Below, piece after piece: positions 33,372 to 46,015 of a DNA stretch of 64,000 nt. A program made the position numbers and the translations under genes. The notes beneath the pieces are model-generated. The model ran no database searches. It was given only the letters and a program-made list of their open reading frames with translations, and was not told where the DNA came from. The stretch is taken from NCBI GenBank assembly GCA_963691705.1, contig OY829545.1:43635475-43699474 (forward strand), read 5' to 3'. Position 1 is the first letter of the stretch; each line of letters starts with the position of its first letter. The DNA comes from Viola odorata. Lineage: Eukaryota; Streptophyta; Magnoliopsida; Malpighiales; Violaceae.

Positions 33372-33650
33372 AAACCCTATGGATTTTAATGTTTAATTAA
33401 TCACCCCCTGAACTGTTTAGTTGTGCAATGACCCTCCTAAACTTGTATATTTTTGTTTAAAGATAGCTTACGTTTTATGTACTCCGTTAAAAAAAATTAC
33501 CACGTCAGCGAAAAGTTGGCACGTCGTCACTGACATGTCAACTTTTTTTAACGGAATTCATGATAAAAAAATATACAAGTCTAGGAAGGTCATTAAACAA
33601 AAAAAATAGTACGGGGGTAATTAATTAAAATATTAAAATCCAGGAGATTT
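33372..33650. mobile_element. MITE-like inverted-repeat element, about 280 bp
   Basis: The two halves are imperfect reverse complements. GGATTTTAATGTTTAATTAA at 33381 pairs with the stretch ending ATTAAAATCC at 33641, and AAACTTGTATATTTTTGTTT pairs with the opposite arm. The centre carries ACGTCAGC / GTCACTGACATGTC. No coding sequence and no clear target duplication. Confidence 0.55.
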
Positions 33651-35235
33651 TTAACTTTCAAAAATGATAGAAAAACCTAAAAATACGGGCATAAAATATT
33701 TATTCTTTTAAAATTCATGATACTAGTATAATTTATAAAAATATTTCTCAAGAAATAAAGAGTTATACAAATGGTTACGAATATTTAAAGGATTAGATAC
33801 TTAATTTTGGTAATTTTGATAATTGAATATTTTTAAATATCACTTAATTATGCGTCTAAATAGTAGGTAAAAGAGAAAGAGAGTAAAAATTTTAAGAACT
33901 AGAAAAATAAATTAGAAAAGGAGAAATATATTATAAAATGAGAAAGAACTCAATCAATCCATTTTTTTCAGAGAAAGCAGATGCATTATATAAAGAGAAG
34001 AATGTTAGGATCATAAAAAATGACAATACAGAACAACAATTGATTCCACATAAATATAAAAATACGACTTAAGTAATTATTATTATGACTAAAATTAACT
34101 TGATTGATAAATTCACTCAAGTTTCAACCCAATTGTAAATGAATGTATAATAAATAAAAAATATATTTATAATTATTAAATTACAATTTATTATGCAATT
34201 ATTAATTGAATATGAATGTAGTAAGAATAAGAATGGTTATATTTTAAAGAGTTAAAACATTAAAATATGAAATATGATGAGTTAGAATGTAAAATAACTA
34301 AAAAATAACAATCAAAGAAATAGAAAAATGAAAAAATATAACAAATGAAAAACAATGAAATAATTAAAAATATGGGAGAAAAAATATAGTTTACTACTAA
34401 AGTCATGCTACGAAAAAAAAACTTCAAAAATAGACGGTGGTTAGTGATGTTTAATTAAATGGTTAGGTAATTATTATTTTTTAATTCAGCTAATGAAATA
34501 TTTTTAATCTATCTTTATTATGTGTATAAATCATAAGTTAAAAAAAATAAAAAATTATAAAATTGAAGAAAAAAAAAGATGAGAAAATGATTGAAAAATT
34601 AATAATAAATGAACAATGAAAAAGAAAGAATTACATGGAGAGAATGTTCCACAATTTATTGTGTGAAATAACTTATTTTCAACGGAAAAAAGTATACATT
34701 TACCCACACAATTTATTTAACTTACGAAAATACTAATTTATTTTAACTAATTATAAAAATAAAATTTAATTTAATTCGAAAATACTCAATCAATCTATTT
34801 ATAAATTAAAGAGTAATAAAATAAAATTAAAATTCGCGCAAGCCAATACTTTTATTCCTATAGTTTACTAAGGAGAAGGGTATGTTTTTAGTTTAATCTG
34901 AGTAACAAGTTTCCAAAGGTTGAAAAATGAGCGAAATATATTCTGGGTTGTATGTTGACCATGTCTCTGTCTGTCTTCCTCAACTTTGCTCCTACAGTTT
35001 ATTCCCTTTGTCTCCATCCTAATTTCATCTTTTGTTTATGCAATAAATTAATGCAAGAACGATTCTAAAAGCTGATGTCAGTGAACAAGAGTCCGCGTTT
35101 TCCATCTCTCTTATCATTGAGCATAACCTACCTACCTGACCTGTCAATCTAACATTTTCCTCCTTTTTTTTCTTCATCGGTTGTTTCTTTCTTTTTTAGT
35201 CTTCAAGATTCCAATTCTTCTTCCTGTTTAATTTC
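33651..35235. other. Very AT-rich intergenic DNA upstream of the kinase pseudogene
   Basis: No gene, repeat array or transposon end recognised. 35000-35235 would have been the promoter and leader of the kinase gene. Confidence 0.5.
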
Positions 35236-37582
35236 ATGGGGCAGGAAACAAGAAAGCTTTTGGATAAATATGAAGTTTCAGGAATTCTTGGAAGAGGTGG
35301 ATTCTCAGTTGTGAGGAAAGGTATGTTGAAATCTAGTGGAGACAGAAGGCTTGTAGCTATCAAGACATTGAAAAGAGAGGGTTCATCAGGCATGTTGCGA
35401 CCTCGAGGCTTAAGAGGGGAGCAAATGGTTGGTTCTGAGTTTTCCTATGTGGAAACAGGTTTCAATATCAGATGCTTTGCTTACAAATGAAATCTTGGTC
35501 ATAAGAAAGATTGTTGAGCAAGTGTTACCCCATCCTAATGTGATTGATCTTTATGATATGTATGAGGATCAAAACGGGGTCCATCTGGTGCTAGAGCTTT
35601 GTTCCGGTGGGGAGTTGTTTGATAGAATTGTGGCTCGAGCCCAGTACATGGAGCGCGAAGCAGCAACTATTGTTAGGCATGTAAAAGGGTTAGATGTCTT
35701 GCACAAGGCCAATATTGTTCATAGGGACTTGAAGCCTGAAAACTGCCTTTTCTCGAATGAGAAAGATGATTCTATGTTGAAGATCATGCACTTTGGATTG
35801 AGTTCCGTGGAAGAGTTTACCGATCCAGTGGTTGGGTTGTTCGGTTTGATTGATTATGTCTCACCAGAAGCTCTTTCTCAGGGCATATTTAGTACTAGAA
35901 CTGATATGTGGTCCTTGGAGGTAATCAGGGGCGGAGCCTTTAAGAGACCAGGGGGAGCCACTGCCCCTGCAAACTTTTTGATTTTTATTTATTATATACA
36001 TTATTAAATATATATATATGCATTAATAATATAGTTAAATATCTCACTTAAAAAAAATAAAAAACTTCATATCTCTCTGACTCTCTCTCCCGATGCTCCT
36101 CCTCCTCCTCTCCCTCTCCATCTCCAACCCTCCCTTTCAATTCCAATTAAACTCTCAAATCACCACCAAATTCTCTCAAATTTTGAACCCAAACTTCTAA
36201 TCCATCACTAATCAAAACCCAATTTTCAATTTGTATGAATAAACACCAAATCTTACTGAATTTTGAAATCCCCAAATATAAACCATAACCTTCATTTTTC
36301 CAGCTCCTCCTCCTGTATCATCTCCAACACACCACCGCATCCCTAAGACAACCTCCTCCTCCCGCTCCATCACCGGCGCCTTCGTCGCCCCACCACCAAA
36401 CCTTCTCCTTTGACGTCCGACCTCATCTCTCTTGTGGATGCTATAGTATGTTGTCGGTTCTTCATTTAATTTTCATTGTCGGTTCTTCATTTAATTTTTG
36501 TTGTTGGTTCTTGATTTAATTTTCATTATCGGTTCTTGATTTAATTTTTGTTGTTGGTTCTTGATTTAATTTTCATTGTCGGTTCTGATTTAATTTTTAT
36601 TGTTGGTTCTTGATTTAATTTTCATTGTCGGTTGGGTGCCTTATTTTAATTGATTTCACATTCTATGTTTGCTGGATTGGAATTGAAATGGGTAAATCAT
36701 GAAAATTATGAAAATTCACATTGATCACTTGTAAATTGAAATGTGTAAATCATGAAAATTATGTTTGCCACTTTGATCACCTTGTTGATTCACATTTTCG
36801 TAAAATCTCAGATAATGGGCAAGAGAAAACAGCAATACCTCGATTCATTTTTTAAAAAACAAAGCGTTCAATCCAAAGCTAGCACACAATCGGATGTTGA
36901 TGTTCAATCCTAAAGTAGAGAACAATTGTAAAAGGTATGTATATTGTTTGAATTCTAATATATAATTATTGTTTGTTAAGTTTATCTAAATATTTGTTAT
37001 TTAGTGACGGATACAAATACTCTTAAGCATTTTTCTAATTTTTCGTTCAGCTCACTTCCCTTCCCTTTAAAATACCCCAAAAAAAAATTTCGGGGCCGCT
37101 GCCCCCGAACCCCCACACCACTAATCTCGCCCCCTCAAACATTAAGGTCAGGATCCGCCACTGGAGGTAATCATGTATATTCTGCTCTCAGGGTAAGTAA
37201 TCAATTTTCTTTCATGTCTCAATTTGAACTTGTGATCTCTCAATAGTCTTAAGATTTCAGTTTTTATCCAGGTTTTATGCATTTGTGTAACTTTTTAGGT
37301 ATCCCACCTTTCATTGCTCAGTCAAATAGGCAAAAGCAACAAATGATAATGGTTGTATGTTGATACCTTTCATAATTTACAACACAGGATAATTGTCTTC
37401 CGTACTCTTTTTCTTCTTTCTTTTTCTAATTGTTTCTTGGTTTTCATGCAAAAATTGCTCAGTGCGCAAGGTGATTTCAGTTTCTATGAGAAGACTTGAA
37501 GAAAATCACTTCATCAGCCAAACAATTGATCTCTGACCTCCTGCAAGTTGATCCTGAAAGGAGGCCAAGCGCGCAAGATGTA
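35236..37582 (+). pseudogene. CCaMK: Calcium/calmodulin-dependent kinase CCaMK (DMI3-type) pseudogene, truncated
   Basis: In legumes and mycorrhizal plants CCaMK is the nuclear decoder of symbiotic calcium spiking. The start MGQETRKLLDKYEVSGILG, glycine loop GRGGFSVV, VAIK lysine, LVLELCSGGELFDRIVA, HRDLKPEN and SSVEEFTDPVVGLFG match this family. Damage: a one-base frameshift between about 35400 and 35440; the DFG motif reads HFG; a 1.2-kb hAT insertion after TDMWSL at 35926; an extra C in exon 2 (starts about 37299, FIAQ, NRQKQQMIM); and TGA for Trp in exon 3 (FSFYEKT then stop, about 37475-37582). Introns remain at family positions, so this is a decayed gene rather than a cDNA copy. The calmodulin-binding region and EF-hands are absent. 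Confidence 0.88.
35926..37163 (+). mobile_element. Tip100-like hAT deletion derivative inside the CCaMK pseudogene
   Basis: Ends CAGGGGCGGAGCC and GGATCCGCCACTG are inverted repeats with few mismatches, flanked by the perfect 8-bp duplication GAGGTAAT (35918-35925 and 37164-37171). Near 36816 a short frame (MGKRKQQYLDSFFKKQ) resembles the start of Tip100-type transposases, and the rest of the transposase is missing. About seven copies of a repeat of about 30 bp (GGTTCTTGATTTAATTTT) lie at 36450-36650. Confidence 0.88.
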
Positions 37583-39680
37583 ATAATATATAATTCTATG
37601 AAGTTTCAAGTTTCTTATATTATCTTAAACTCCATTTTGCTAACTTCTATTCAATATATATGACAAAGGAAAGGAATGATGTTACCGAGAGATACACGGA
37701 TGGAAACGAGGGAGGAGTTGAGCACAATGAGGAATGCCGCAACACCTTGAATACTTTAAGAACACACAAAAGGAATTAGTATAAGAAGCTCACGAAATAG
37801 TACACAACTCGTTTGCAAGAACGACTTGTATACGATTACACATAAACATCACAAATTACACAATGATGGTTTGCGTTTTACTTGTGAAGATTCAAAGCAC
37901 CATCAAGCTTAGAATTCCACAAGAGGAGTTTAGTGTGAAGAAAGAGTATTCTCACTCTACAAATTCACTCAAAATATCTAAACTAATGAAAATAGTAGCT
38001 AAGTCCGCCTTTCATACTTGAGTTACAAAAGATGGCCTTGTTATGGTTCTTGTCCTTGAACGCGTCCTTTATGTGTGAGGTTATGGCCTTTCTGATGGGC
38101 TTTTTAAGCCCACTTGGATTGGAAAAACCTTGGCTCATGCTAGGCTCTGTCGTATCTTCGAAAGATAGTTGCACGTCTTCATGGGTTGCTAGGGTTTGTG
38201 TGGGTGGCCTCATGGCTTGTTGCGAGGATTTTTCATGGTTTGGCCAACTAGGGCATGAGGCCACCGCTGGCTGCGATACACGTGAGAGGGCTTCATGGCT
38301 TACGCGGGCTTGATGCGAGAGGCTTTCATGCGTTGGCTGTGATAGGCATGAGGCCCGCGAAGGCTACGATAGATGCTAGATGGCTTCATGCATTGGCCGA
38401 CTATGGCATGAGACTTGCGAGAAGTCCTCGTGGCTTATCTGGCCAAAGCATGAGTCTTGGCTCCTATGGCGACGATAGCAACCATTCCAATGGTGATGAT
38501 GGCTACCAACCGGCTAGTGTTGATGATGATGGTTCCTATGGTGTCACTAGCAACCATTCCAATGGTGATGGGAGTTCATCTTGGACGTGTAGTAGTTACC
38601 AATCTCATGGTAATTAAGCATATGAGTCTTTTGGTGACGATGACTATGAGCATGGTATTGATAGTGCGGGCGAATACCAAGATCAAGATGCCGCAAGTGG
38701 TTATGAATATGGAGACTACGAAGGATCTCTAAGTTCTCATGGCTCAAGCTATGGCCTAGGTTCCAATTCCGGTCAAAGCCTTAGCCATGGCCCCAATTCT
38801 AGAAGAACCATCCTCCATACAAGTACACAAGTCCAAAACAATCATGATAGAACCCAAGGCCGAGCACCTACACCTTCTATTCAACAAGGTGGTCCAAGTA
38901 AGCCAAATTAGTTGTTGATTGCGATTTAATTGGAGATAATATGCATGAAACTCTTGTGTTGAAAAAAGAGAATTGTGGACTTGAGGATGATGTGCTTAAT
39001 AATTGTGTTGAGAATGATATGGTTGAGCACCCTATTGGTGAGATGAGTAGAGAGACAATTGAGGGTGAGTGTACCCAAACACTTGGGAAAGAGTTAGGTG
39101 AGTGTAGCTAAACACTTGGGAGTGAGTTGGGTGAGAGCCACCAAACACTTGGGAATGAGTGGGGTGAGTGCCACCAAACACTTGGGAGTGAATCGGGTAA
39201 ATACGTGGGGCTAGATGTGTTTGATGTTTTTGTCAACCCGTTCTTTAAATTTGGAAGGGTTATATTGGGGAGTGAAAAGAGTAAGCGTGCCATTGAGAGT
39301 GGATGCAACCTTGGAAATGAATTGGGTGATCACATTGAGCTAAATATCTTTCAAGGTTTTGACAACCCTTTGTTTGAACTTGAAGATATTAATTGGGAGA
39401 GTGAAAAGAGTGGGGAAAGGGATAGAGAGAATATATTGTATTCTAACATGGATGATCCCTTCTTTTCTATGTTTGATTCTCCTTTGCAGACATTTCCTAT
39501 GGGTTTGGTCAAGGAATTCAGTGCTTATGAGGATCCTTTCCTTTACTACATTCCTAGCCAACATCATACACTTCTAGTGATGTGCCCCTTGCAAGTAATG
39601 TTGAGTTATGTGCGCCCAAGCTAGGACCACAAATTTAAAGCAATGGATTCGAGGACGAATCCTTTCGAAGGAAAAGGTGA
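37583..39680 (+). mobile_element. Degenerate internal region of a Ty3/gypsy-like element
   Basis: Upstream of the LTR at 39681. From 38400 a broken frame rich in Gly, Ser, His and Asp (GSYGVTSNHSNGDGSSSWTC) resembles a gag spacer. After stops and a shift, 39127-39624 reads DNPLFELEDINWESEKSG and short CTQTLG / HQTLG repeats. A short frame at 39643 contains DSRTNPFEGKGDD, which resembles the end of chromovirus pol just before the polypurine tract. No RT or integrase, so probably a deletion derivative. 37583-38000 shows nothing specific. Confidence 0.5.
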
Positions 39681-40516
39681 TGATGCGATCACACATGGCT
39701 TCATTTCAGTGATAAATGAGCACACATTCGGAGGCCAAAAGACATGCCTACAGTCATCAAAAGTAGGCGAGATTCGTGCCAACCCGAGGCCACCCACGTG
39801 GTCGAGCTTTCCCCTCGAAGTGGCTGGACCAACCATGAAGAGTGCACCTGGCAACATACCGCTAGACACTAGAGGCATCTAGTGACATACCGCCAGGAGA
39901 AGACAAATAAATTGTCTTCTGAAGTGAGGCTAGCTACATACCGTTAAGCATCTAACAGTATATCGCCAGAGACATTTTTGGCTTCTAAGAAGAGTGTTTT
40001 CAAGGCCTTTTGTACTTAGTATAAATAGCTTTCTCCTTCATTTTTCTTCCTTAGTTTTTGATGCGTGTTTATTTCTTGAGTTAGAGAGTACTCCTCCTTC
40101 TAAACACCTTGAAATATCCTTGTAAGGATCAAGGTTAGGAGGCTCCTTGATTCATTGCAAGCAAAACTCCTTTTACCTTCAATCTTTAATTAATTGTTCT
40201 TGTTGCAATTGAATAGAACTTTGGGATTATTGTGTTTATTGAATATTATAGATTCCTATGAATGGATGATTGATTATAATATTATTTGAATGTTTTCCTA
40301 TTGATTGATCATTTCCGATTGGATTATTAACCGCAAATCATCTCTTAAATTCCCAGATTTTTGTTCTTCTTCCTTCTCTAAAATCCGTTGTGTTTCTTCT
40401 CTAATCCATCTCCGATTCTTGTGTTTCTTGTTAGAAATTGATTGGGTTTTGTCGGGTAACTCAAGCTAAATCTATTGGCATGATCCGACTCATTAAAATG
40501 AGGCTGGATCGCATCA
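39681..40516 (+). repeat. 3' LTR of a Ty3/gypsy-like element (836 bp)
   Basis: Starts TGATGCGATC and ends GATCGCATCA, so the ends are perfect inverted repeats. TATA box TATAAATAG at 40020-40028. The purine-rich GAAGGAAAAGG directly before it is a likely polypurine tract. Confidence 0.8.
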
Positions 40517-42028
40517 ATATGCGTTATCATTGATTCAATGGAGGACTTGTAAACGGTCGTCGCCTCTTGGACTCAATTTTCCTTACCGATAGTGAGGGAA
40601 ATGATCCTTGCGCCAATGAAACCAAACCCATTGCCTCGGTTCAAAGGATATGGGTGTCTTGCCTTTATTGTGTTCGCTAGCCTCATGGTCATTCATGCTC
40701 TCAATATTTTTGCGCACTTGCTCATGCAATTTCTTCACTTCAGCTGCCTTGGTATTCCCATCTACACACTTAAGAGGGCTAACGGGTAAAGGTAAGAGGT
40801 CATGATGGGTTAAGGGTTTGAACCCGTATACCACCTCAAAAGGAGAAAACCTAATGGAACAATGGTGCGCATGATTATAGGCAAATTCAACAAAAGTAAG
40901 ACAATCTTTCCATTTCACTCTATGTTTGGTAACCATTACCCAAAGTAGTGGCCCTAAAGTCCTATTCACCACCTCCGTTTGCCCATTTGTTTGTGGATGA
41001 CAAGTGGTGGAGAAGAGGAGTTTAGTGCCCAGCTTCACCCATAAGGTCCGCCAAAAGTGACTCAAAAATTTTGTGCCCCTATCGCTCCTAATACTTTTAG
41101 GCATGCCATGGATGCACACAACATGTTGGAAGAATAAATGTGTAATGTGGGTGGCATCATGAGTTTTTGCGCATGGTATGAAATGTGCCATTTTTGAGAA
41201 ATGATCAACAACAACAAAGATATAGCTATTACCAATACAAAATCCATAGATAAATCTACCTACGGGTGTTGAGCAATGGGAAGGGGCATGTAAACCGAAT
41301 GATGTTTAGAGGTAGATTTAGCTTTCTTGCACACAATACATCGGTTTACAGTTGTAGTAACATCAACTTTCATTTTTGGCCAAAAGAAATGTGATTAAGC
41401 GCATGTAAGGTTTTGGCAATACTAAAATGTCAACTTAGGGCTCCACAATGAGCTTCCAAAATAAGTAACTCTCGGATGCTAGAACCAGGTATGCAAAATC
41501 TATCATGCTTAAACAAAAAGTTGTCACACTGAAAGAAGTGTAAGTGTGGTCCGTGTGCACATGCAGCATATATGTCATAAAAGTCCTCATCATTTTTATA
41601 CAATGCAATCAAGTGGGAAAAGTCAAATATTTGTGCATCAAGAGAGTTCAAGAGAGCGTACCTTCTTTAGAGTGCGTCAGTAACTACATTCTCCTTGCCT
41701 TGCTCGTATTTAATGGTGTACGGGAATGCATCAATGAATTTCATCCATTTGACATATCATTTGTTCAGCTTTGCTTGGCCTTGAAGGAACTTCAAGCTCA
41801 AGTGGTCTGTGTAGATGATGAACTGATTTGGTAGCAAGTAGTGTTCCCACACCATAACCGCTCTCACTAAGGCATAGAGCTCACGGTCGTAGGTAGAATA
41901 GTTGAGTTGCCCCCCATTCAATTTCTCACTAAAGTATGCAATAGGTCAGTCTTCTTGGGTTAGGATAGCCCCGATGTCATGCCGCTAGGGTCACACTCTA
42001 GTTCAAATACTTTGGTGAAGCCCGATAG
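40517..42028 (-). pseudogene. Ty3/gypsy chromovirus fragment: RNase H and integrase, broken
   Basis: On the minus strand from about 42010 the order is an RNase H tail ([34 protein letters not shown]), a degraded linker with stops, and an integrase core in the open frame 41191-40583 (MAHFIPCAKTHDATHITHLF, STTCHPQTNGQTEVVNRTLG, FEVVYGF). It ends at a WVWFHWRKDHFP segment. Tekay/Reina-type chromoviruses are the closest relatives I recognise. Both ends are cut by neighbouring LTRs. Confidence 0.85.
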
Positions 42029-43029
42029 TGATACGGTTCTAACCCCATCGCACGCCACACGTTCCCGCACCATGTAGCTAGGACCAATCGGACCAAGACA
42101 TCGAGCTAGGGATGTCATGAAGCGTCAAGAGAGGTTACAACAACCTCTGAGCATCAAGACAAAGCCAGAGGCGCTGCCAGTTCAAGCCACAGGGCGAGGG
42201 ACGCTCATAACGGACGTGTTAGAAATGGAGATGTTTACACGTCTAGATCGTCAGATGGACCATGGTGACATTCTTATATGCAAGAAGTCGACGCGCAGAT
42301 ACAATAGGCAACTATATTAGAGCCGGTCCAAATTTGAAAAATCAAACGCAAGCGATCGACCTTGTTTCCTACATCTTGGGATGTTGGTGAGCATTGGAAC
42401 AACTTTCAGCCCAAACGCACAAGCCAATTGGAAGTTAGCCTGAGTCAACATTATCGCTGGTAGAGAGAGCGCAAGGCGACATCTGACTTAGGATGATAGC
42501 CCGTGTAAAGGCCCAGCCATGAAGGAAACCTCTTGAAGCTTCTGGAACTTATTTAGTTATATTTATTATTTATTTTAATTAGTAGATAGAGTTATTTTGC
42601 AGTTAGAAATCCTAGTTTTATTCCGAGTAGGAGTTGCGATAATCGCCTATTTAAAGAGTCGTTTGGCTCATTGTTAAGAGAGACCCTTTTTTATTAAATT
42701 GATTATTGAGACTTTGTCTTAGGAGTATTTACTCAGTTGTTCCTTTGCGAACCTTATTCCAATCTTCAGTCCCGAAGGCTAGGGTTGCTTGCAAGTAAAA
42801 CACGAAACTTCGATCCCATTGATCGTTTCCCTTCGGTTGATATTAACAGGTTGAATATAGGTCTAATATCGATCAAGAACCTCACTTGAAATCAACTTAG
42901 TTGGATAACACAGGTTGTTATTAGGTCTAGGCTTGTACTTGTGAGCCTCTATCCAATTTCCGCGCAATTCTCAAACCTTTGAGCTAGGTTAACAACTCAA
43001 ATCGAGCGTAGGCAACTAGGATCGTATCA
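42029..43029 (+). repeat. 5' LTR of a truncated Ty3/gypsy element (1001 bp)
   Basis: Begins TGATACGG and ends ATCGTATCA, so the ends are inverted repeats. It interrupts the minus-strand chromovirus fragment. Directly after it comes TGGTAGTGGAGC, a degraded form of the initiator-Met tRNA primer site TGGTATCAGAGC, which fixes plus orientation. Confidence 0.75.
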
Positions 43030-43977
43030 TGTGGTAGTGGAGCTTAAGGCGTTCTAAGGTTTGGTTTATATCCATCCATCCTTTAATGTTTTAATTATTT
43101 TCTTTGTTGAGATTGTTTCTTCTTCTACCCCATTTTATAACCAATCTTCTTATGTACCGTGTGTTAGTTTGTTTGAGTCATCAAGTCGACCTAAGTTTAG
43201 TTCCGTGTGTGAATTTACAAGCAAACTTGTGTGCTATTTGCTTGATTTAATTTATTTGTTTCTGTCTAGAAAAGAGTCACAAAAATACCAAAAATAGTAA
43301 GTATTTTAGCGTAGCTAAAAGAGTCAAAAAAATATTTAATCAGAAAAGAAACAAAATACAAAATACCAGAAAGTATTTGAGCTTCAAAACAAAAAGAAAA
43401 ATTGTATTTGGCGATCAAAATTAAAAGTTGGCACGGAAACAACAATCGTACTCACAATCGTACATCACGCACAATTCGTGAGCTATTTGAGTCTTCTTGA
43501 ATCTTTTGAGCTTTTCTTTGATTCCAAATATTATCTTCTACTCAAGCTTAACAATTGTTTAGTTGAATGCTCTTGCAACTAACCTCTTGTTAGGCATCAA
43601 AACTTCTTTTGAAGCTAGTTGTCTTTGTGTGTCTTCTTGGAAGTTTTCTTTGAAACTCTCGAGTCACTAATCGTTCATGCAGGAACATTGCAAAGATATT
43701 GCCAAGAAATTTAAGTGATTTGTGAGGACAATAGAGAGTTAAACATGAGAGTAAACACGTGAGGGAGTGCTAGGTTTAGTGCAATTTTATGTTTTATTTT
43801 ATATTGTGACTTTCAGGAGATACAGGTATGTCGAACAAATCGTCAGAAGGAGTTGAAAGACAGGAGTTGATCACCATTATGAAAAATCTCAATGCGAGGT
43901 TTGACGAGATGGAGCAATGGAGGAAGGTAGCCGAAGTCCATATGAAGGATAAGGCAGAGAAGTCGCGAGATGATTAA
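43030..43977 (+). mobile_element. Leader and gag start of the same truncated element
   Basis: After the primer site there is an untranslated leader, then a 49-codon frame at about 43831-43977 beginning MSNKSSEGVERQELITIMKN and ending in a charged helix. It resembles a gag N-terminus. The rest of gag and pol are missing. Confidence 0.5.
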
Positions 43978-44718
43978 CCATTAAGGCGTTACGTCTAAAA
44001 CACTAATGGTACCTGTAGTTCGCATATACAAGGCACGTCAAACCTAGATAAAATAAATATAAAATCTAAAAATCAAATTTCAGAGATAAAAAAATATATA
44101 TATATATTTTTAAAATATATCAAATAGGAACACTAGATTTATTTCAAGATTATTTAATAGAAACTGCAAATCCTGAAATAAGATATCTTTCAGTGAAGAA
44201 CATATTAGTGGTCACGGAGCATGTCAACAGTAATGATTTAAATTTGTCAATTTAAATAGCAATGGCATATTACTTTCTCAAGCATTGTTTCTATCATAAC
44301 AGACATTGCAAAAATTAAAGGCTTTAGGAGAATGTAATTGTACCTTAAAGCTTAATTGGTCTGTTTACCAAATAATATTTTTCATGGCTATAGGATGGGT
44401 TTCCGAACAACTCTTTTCATGGCTATTAGATGGGCTTCCTGACAGCTTTTTTCATGGCTATCGGACAACTTTTTAGTGGTTAACGGATGGGTGTCCAGAT
44501 AGCTTTTCCTATGGCTAACGGATATGCTTCCGGAAAACTTTTGTATTCCGTTTGCAAGCCTTCGTTTGCACAACCTGAAAAAGAGCAACACTTTTCCCTT
44601 CCGTTTGTGCACCTACGCCGTTAGATATCAAATTTCTTCCAATCAATAAAAACAACAAAAAAAGAACGTCGTTTCCGTTCCGATTGCGTGTCAATGCCGT
44701 CAGGAGAATCCAATGAAA
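43978..44718. other. Intergenic, degenerate repeats
   Basis: No gene. At 44380-44550 a degenerate repeat of about 47 bp (CATGGCTATAGGATGGG-like) occurs about four times. Confidence 0.45.
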
Positions 44719-44962
44719 TTTTACGTCTATCTGCCCAACCGATAGGTTGTGGATAGAGCAGTTTTGAGTTTTACATCTACTCGTCCAACCGATAGGTTGT
44801 GGACAGAGCAATTTGGTGTTTTACGTCTACTCGCCCAACCTATAGGTTGTGGATAGAGTAATTTGGAGTTTTACGTCTACCCGCCCAACCGACAAGTTGT
44901 GGATAGAGCAATTTGGAGTTTTACGTCTACCCACCCAACCGATAGGTTGTGGATAGAGCGAT
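44719..44962. repeat. Five tandem copies of a 50-bp unit
   Basis: Units start at 44719, 44769, 44819, 44869 and 44919, each with TTTTACGTCTAC, CCAACCGATAGGTTGTGG and ATAGAGCAATTTGG. The period is exactly 50 bp with few substitutions. Confidence 0.93.
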
Positions 44963-45685
44963 GAATATCTTTGAAAATTTTGCATGAAGCGTAGCTTTGC
45001 TTTCTTCTCTCTTTCTTTTCAGAATTGAAATTTTTGAAAACTACAATCACAGAAACGCAAGCTATGCACTTTTACGGTTAGAATATGTCAAAGCTAGTAA
45101 AGTATATATTTGTTAAGCGAAAATATTTTTATACTGATATTGACAAGCGTTACCGTCAAAAAATTATATTTTAACTTGATAATACATTGTTGATAGGTAA
45201 TTTACCTCACTAACCCGATATAGTGCGTAACGTGCTGCCGATATCATTTATATCATTTATAATTTTTAACTTTCTGTTAATACCTATGCATTGTCATTTA
45301 TATCATGTTAAGATTTAGTCGATACATGCGTTCACCGATACCTATTGGCTTCTAAGATGAGAACAAAGCAGTGTAGCAGTTGCCTCAAACAACCGTCAGT
45401 TCATATCATTCAACATAACAGACAAATGGAATTGGTTTCTTACCAACACATCATGTGTACAAACATGGCATTTGTTAAACACAGATAACTCTATTTTTTA
45501 TTCTCCAATTATTTGTATAAAACAAGAATACACAATGAATAATTTTTTGAGTTCAATGCCACCAAGGCATGACTCGAGCGTAAATAATAATAATATTTTT
45601 TTTTTATATTTTAAAGCATTGCCCATGCCAATTAATAAATATACGAAGAGTTTTTGGATCAAAGGAAACTCACTTTTTTATCCAA
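44963..45685. other. AT-rich intergenic DNA
   Basis: No gene or clear element seen. The right end may be internal DNA of the LTR fragment that follows. Confidence 0.4.
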
Positions 45686-46015
45686 AACTCTCAATGAAAG
45701 CACCAAAATGATAATAATGAATACGATACGTGGGCAAATTGGTAATATGATACCTCGAGTCCTTAATTTAGGACCGTAACGTAAGCGATTCGAACGATTT
45801 TGCTCCGTATATGGACGACCCGTGGATCCTTTTCGCTCCTTCTGTGAGTATCTGAAAAAGAGCGTCGGGGGAGCCTCTGGCATATACACTCCGATGATCA
45901 AGTCAGTCGGCAGTTATTACGAGTATATAATTAAATATACTGTTGATGTGCATAAGTACGTAATTAAACTTACCTTGAGGTATTTACGATTATGCCATTA
46001 TAATTAACATTTGGC
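45686..46015 (-). repeat. Fragment of a Tat-type LTR related to 26073-26688
   Basis: The CTCTCAATGAAAGCACCA motif (45688-45705) followed by TGATAATAATG parallels the inner border of the outer element's LTR. Further right GGGGGAGCCTCTGGC and ACACTCCGATGATCAAGTCAGT match the same order of motifs at 26165-26205. The far end is not identified. Confidence 0.55.

Noticed and set aside
35926..37163. Kinase intron
   Set aside because: It has hAT ends and a perfect 8-bp duplication and interrupts a region that is one exon in the family.
39681..43029. The LTRs at 39681-40516 and 42029-43029 as a pair of one element
   Set aside because: Different ends (TGATGCGATC against TGATACGG) and unlike sequence; the DNA between them is a minus-strand chromovirus fragment.
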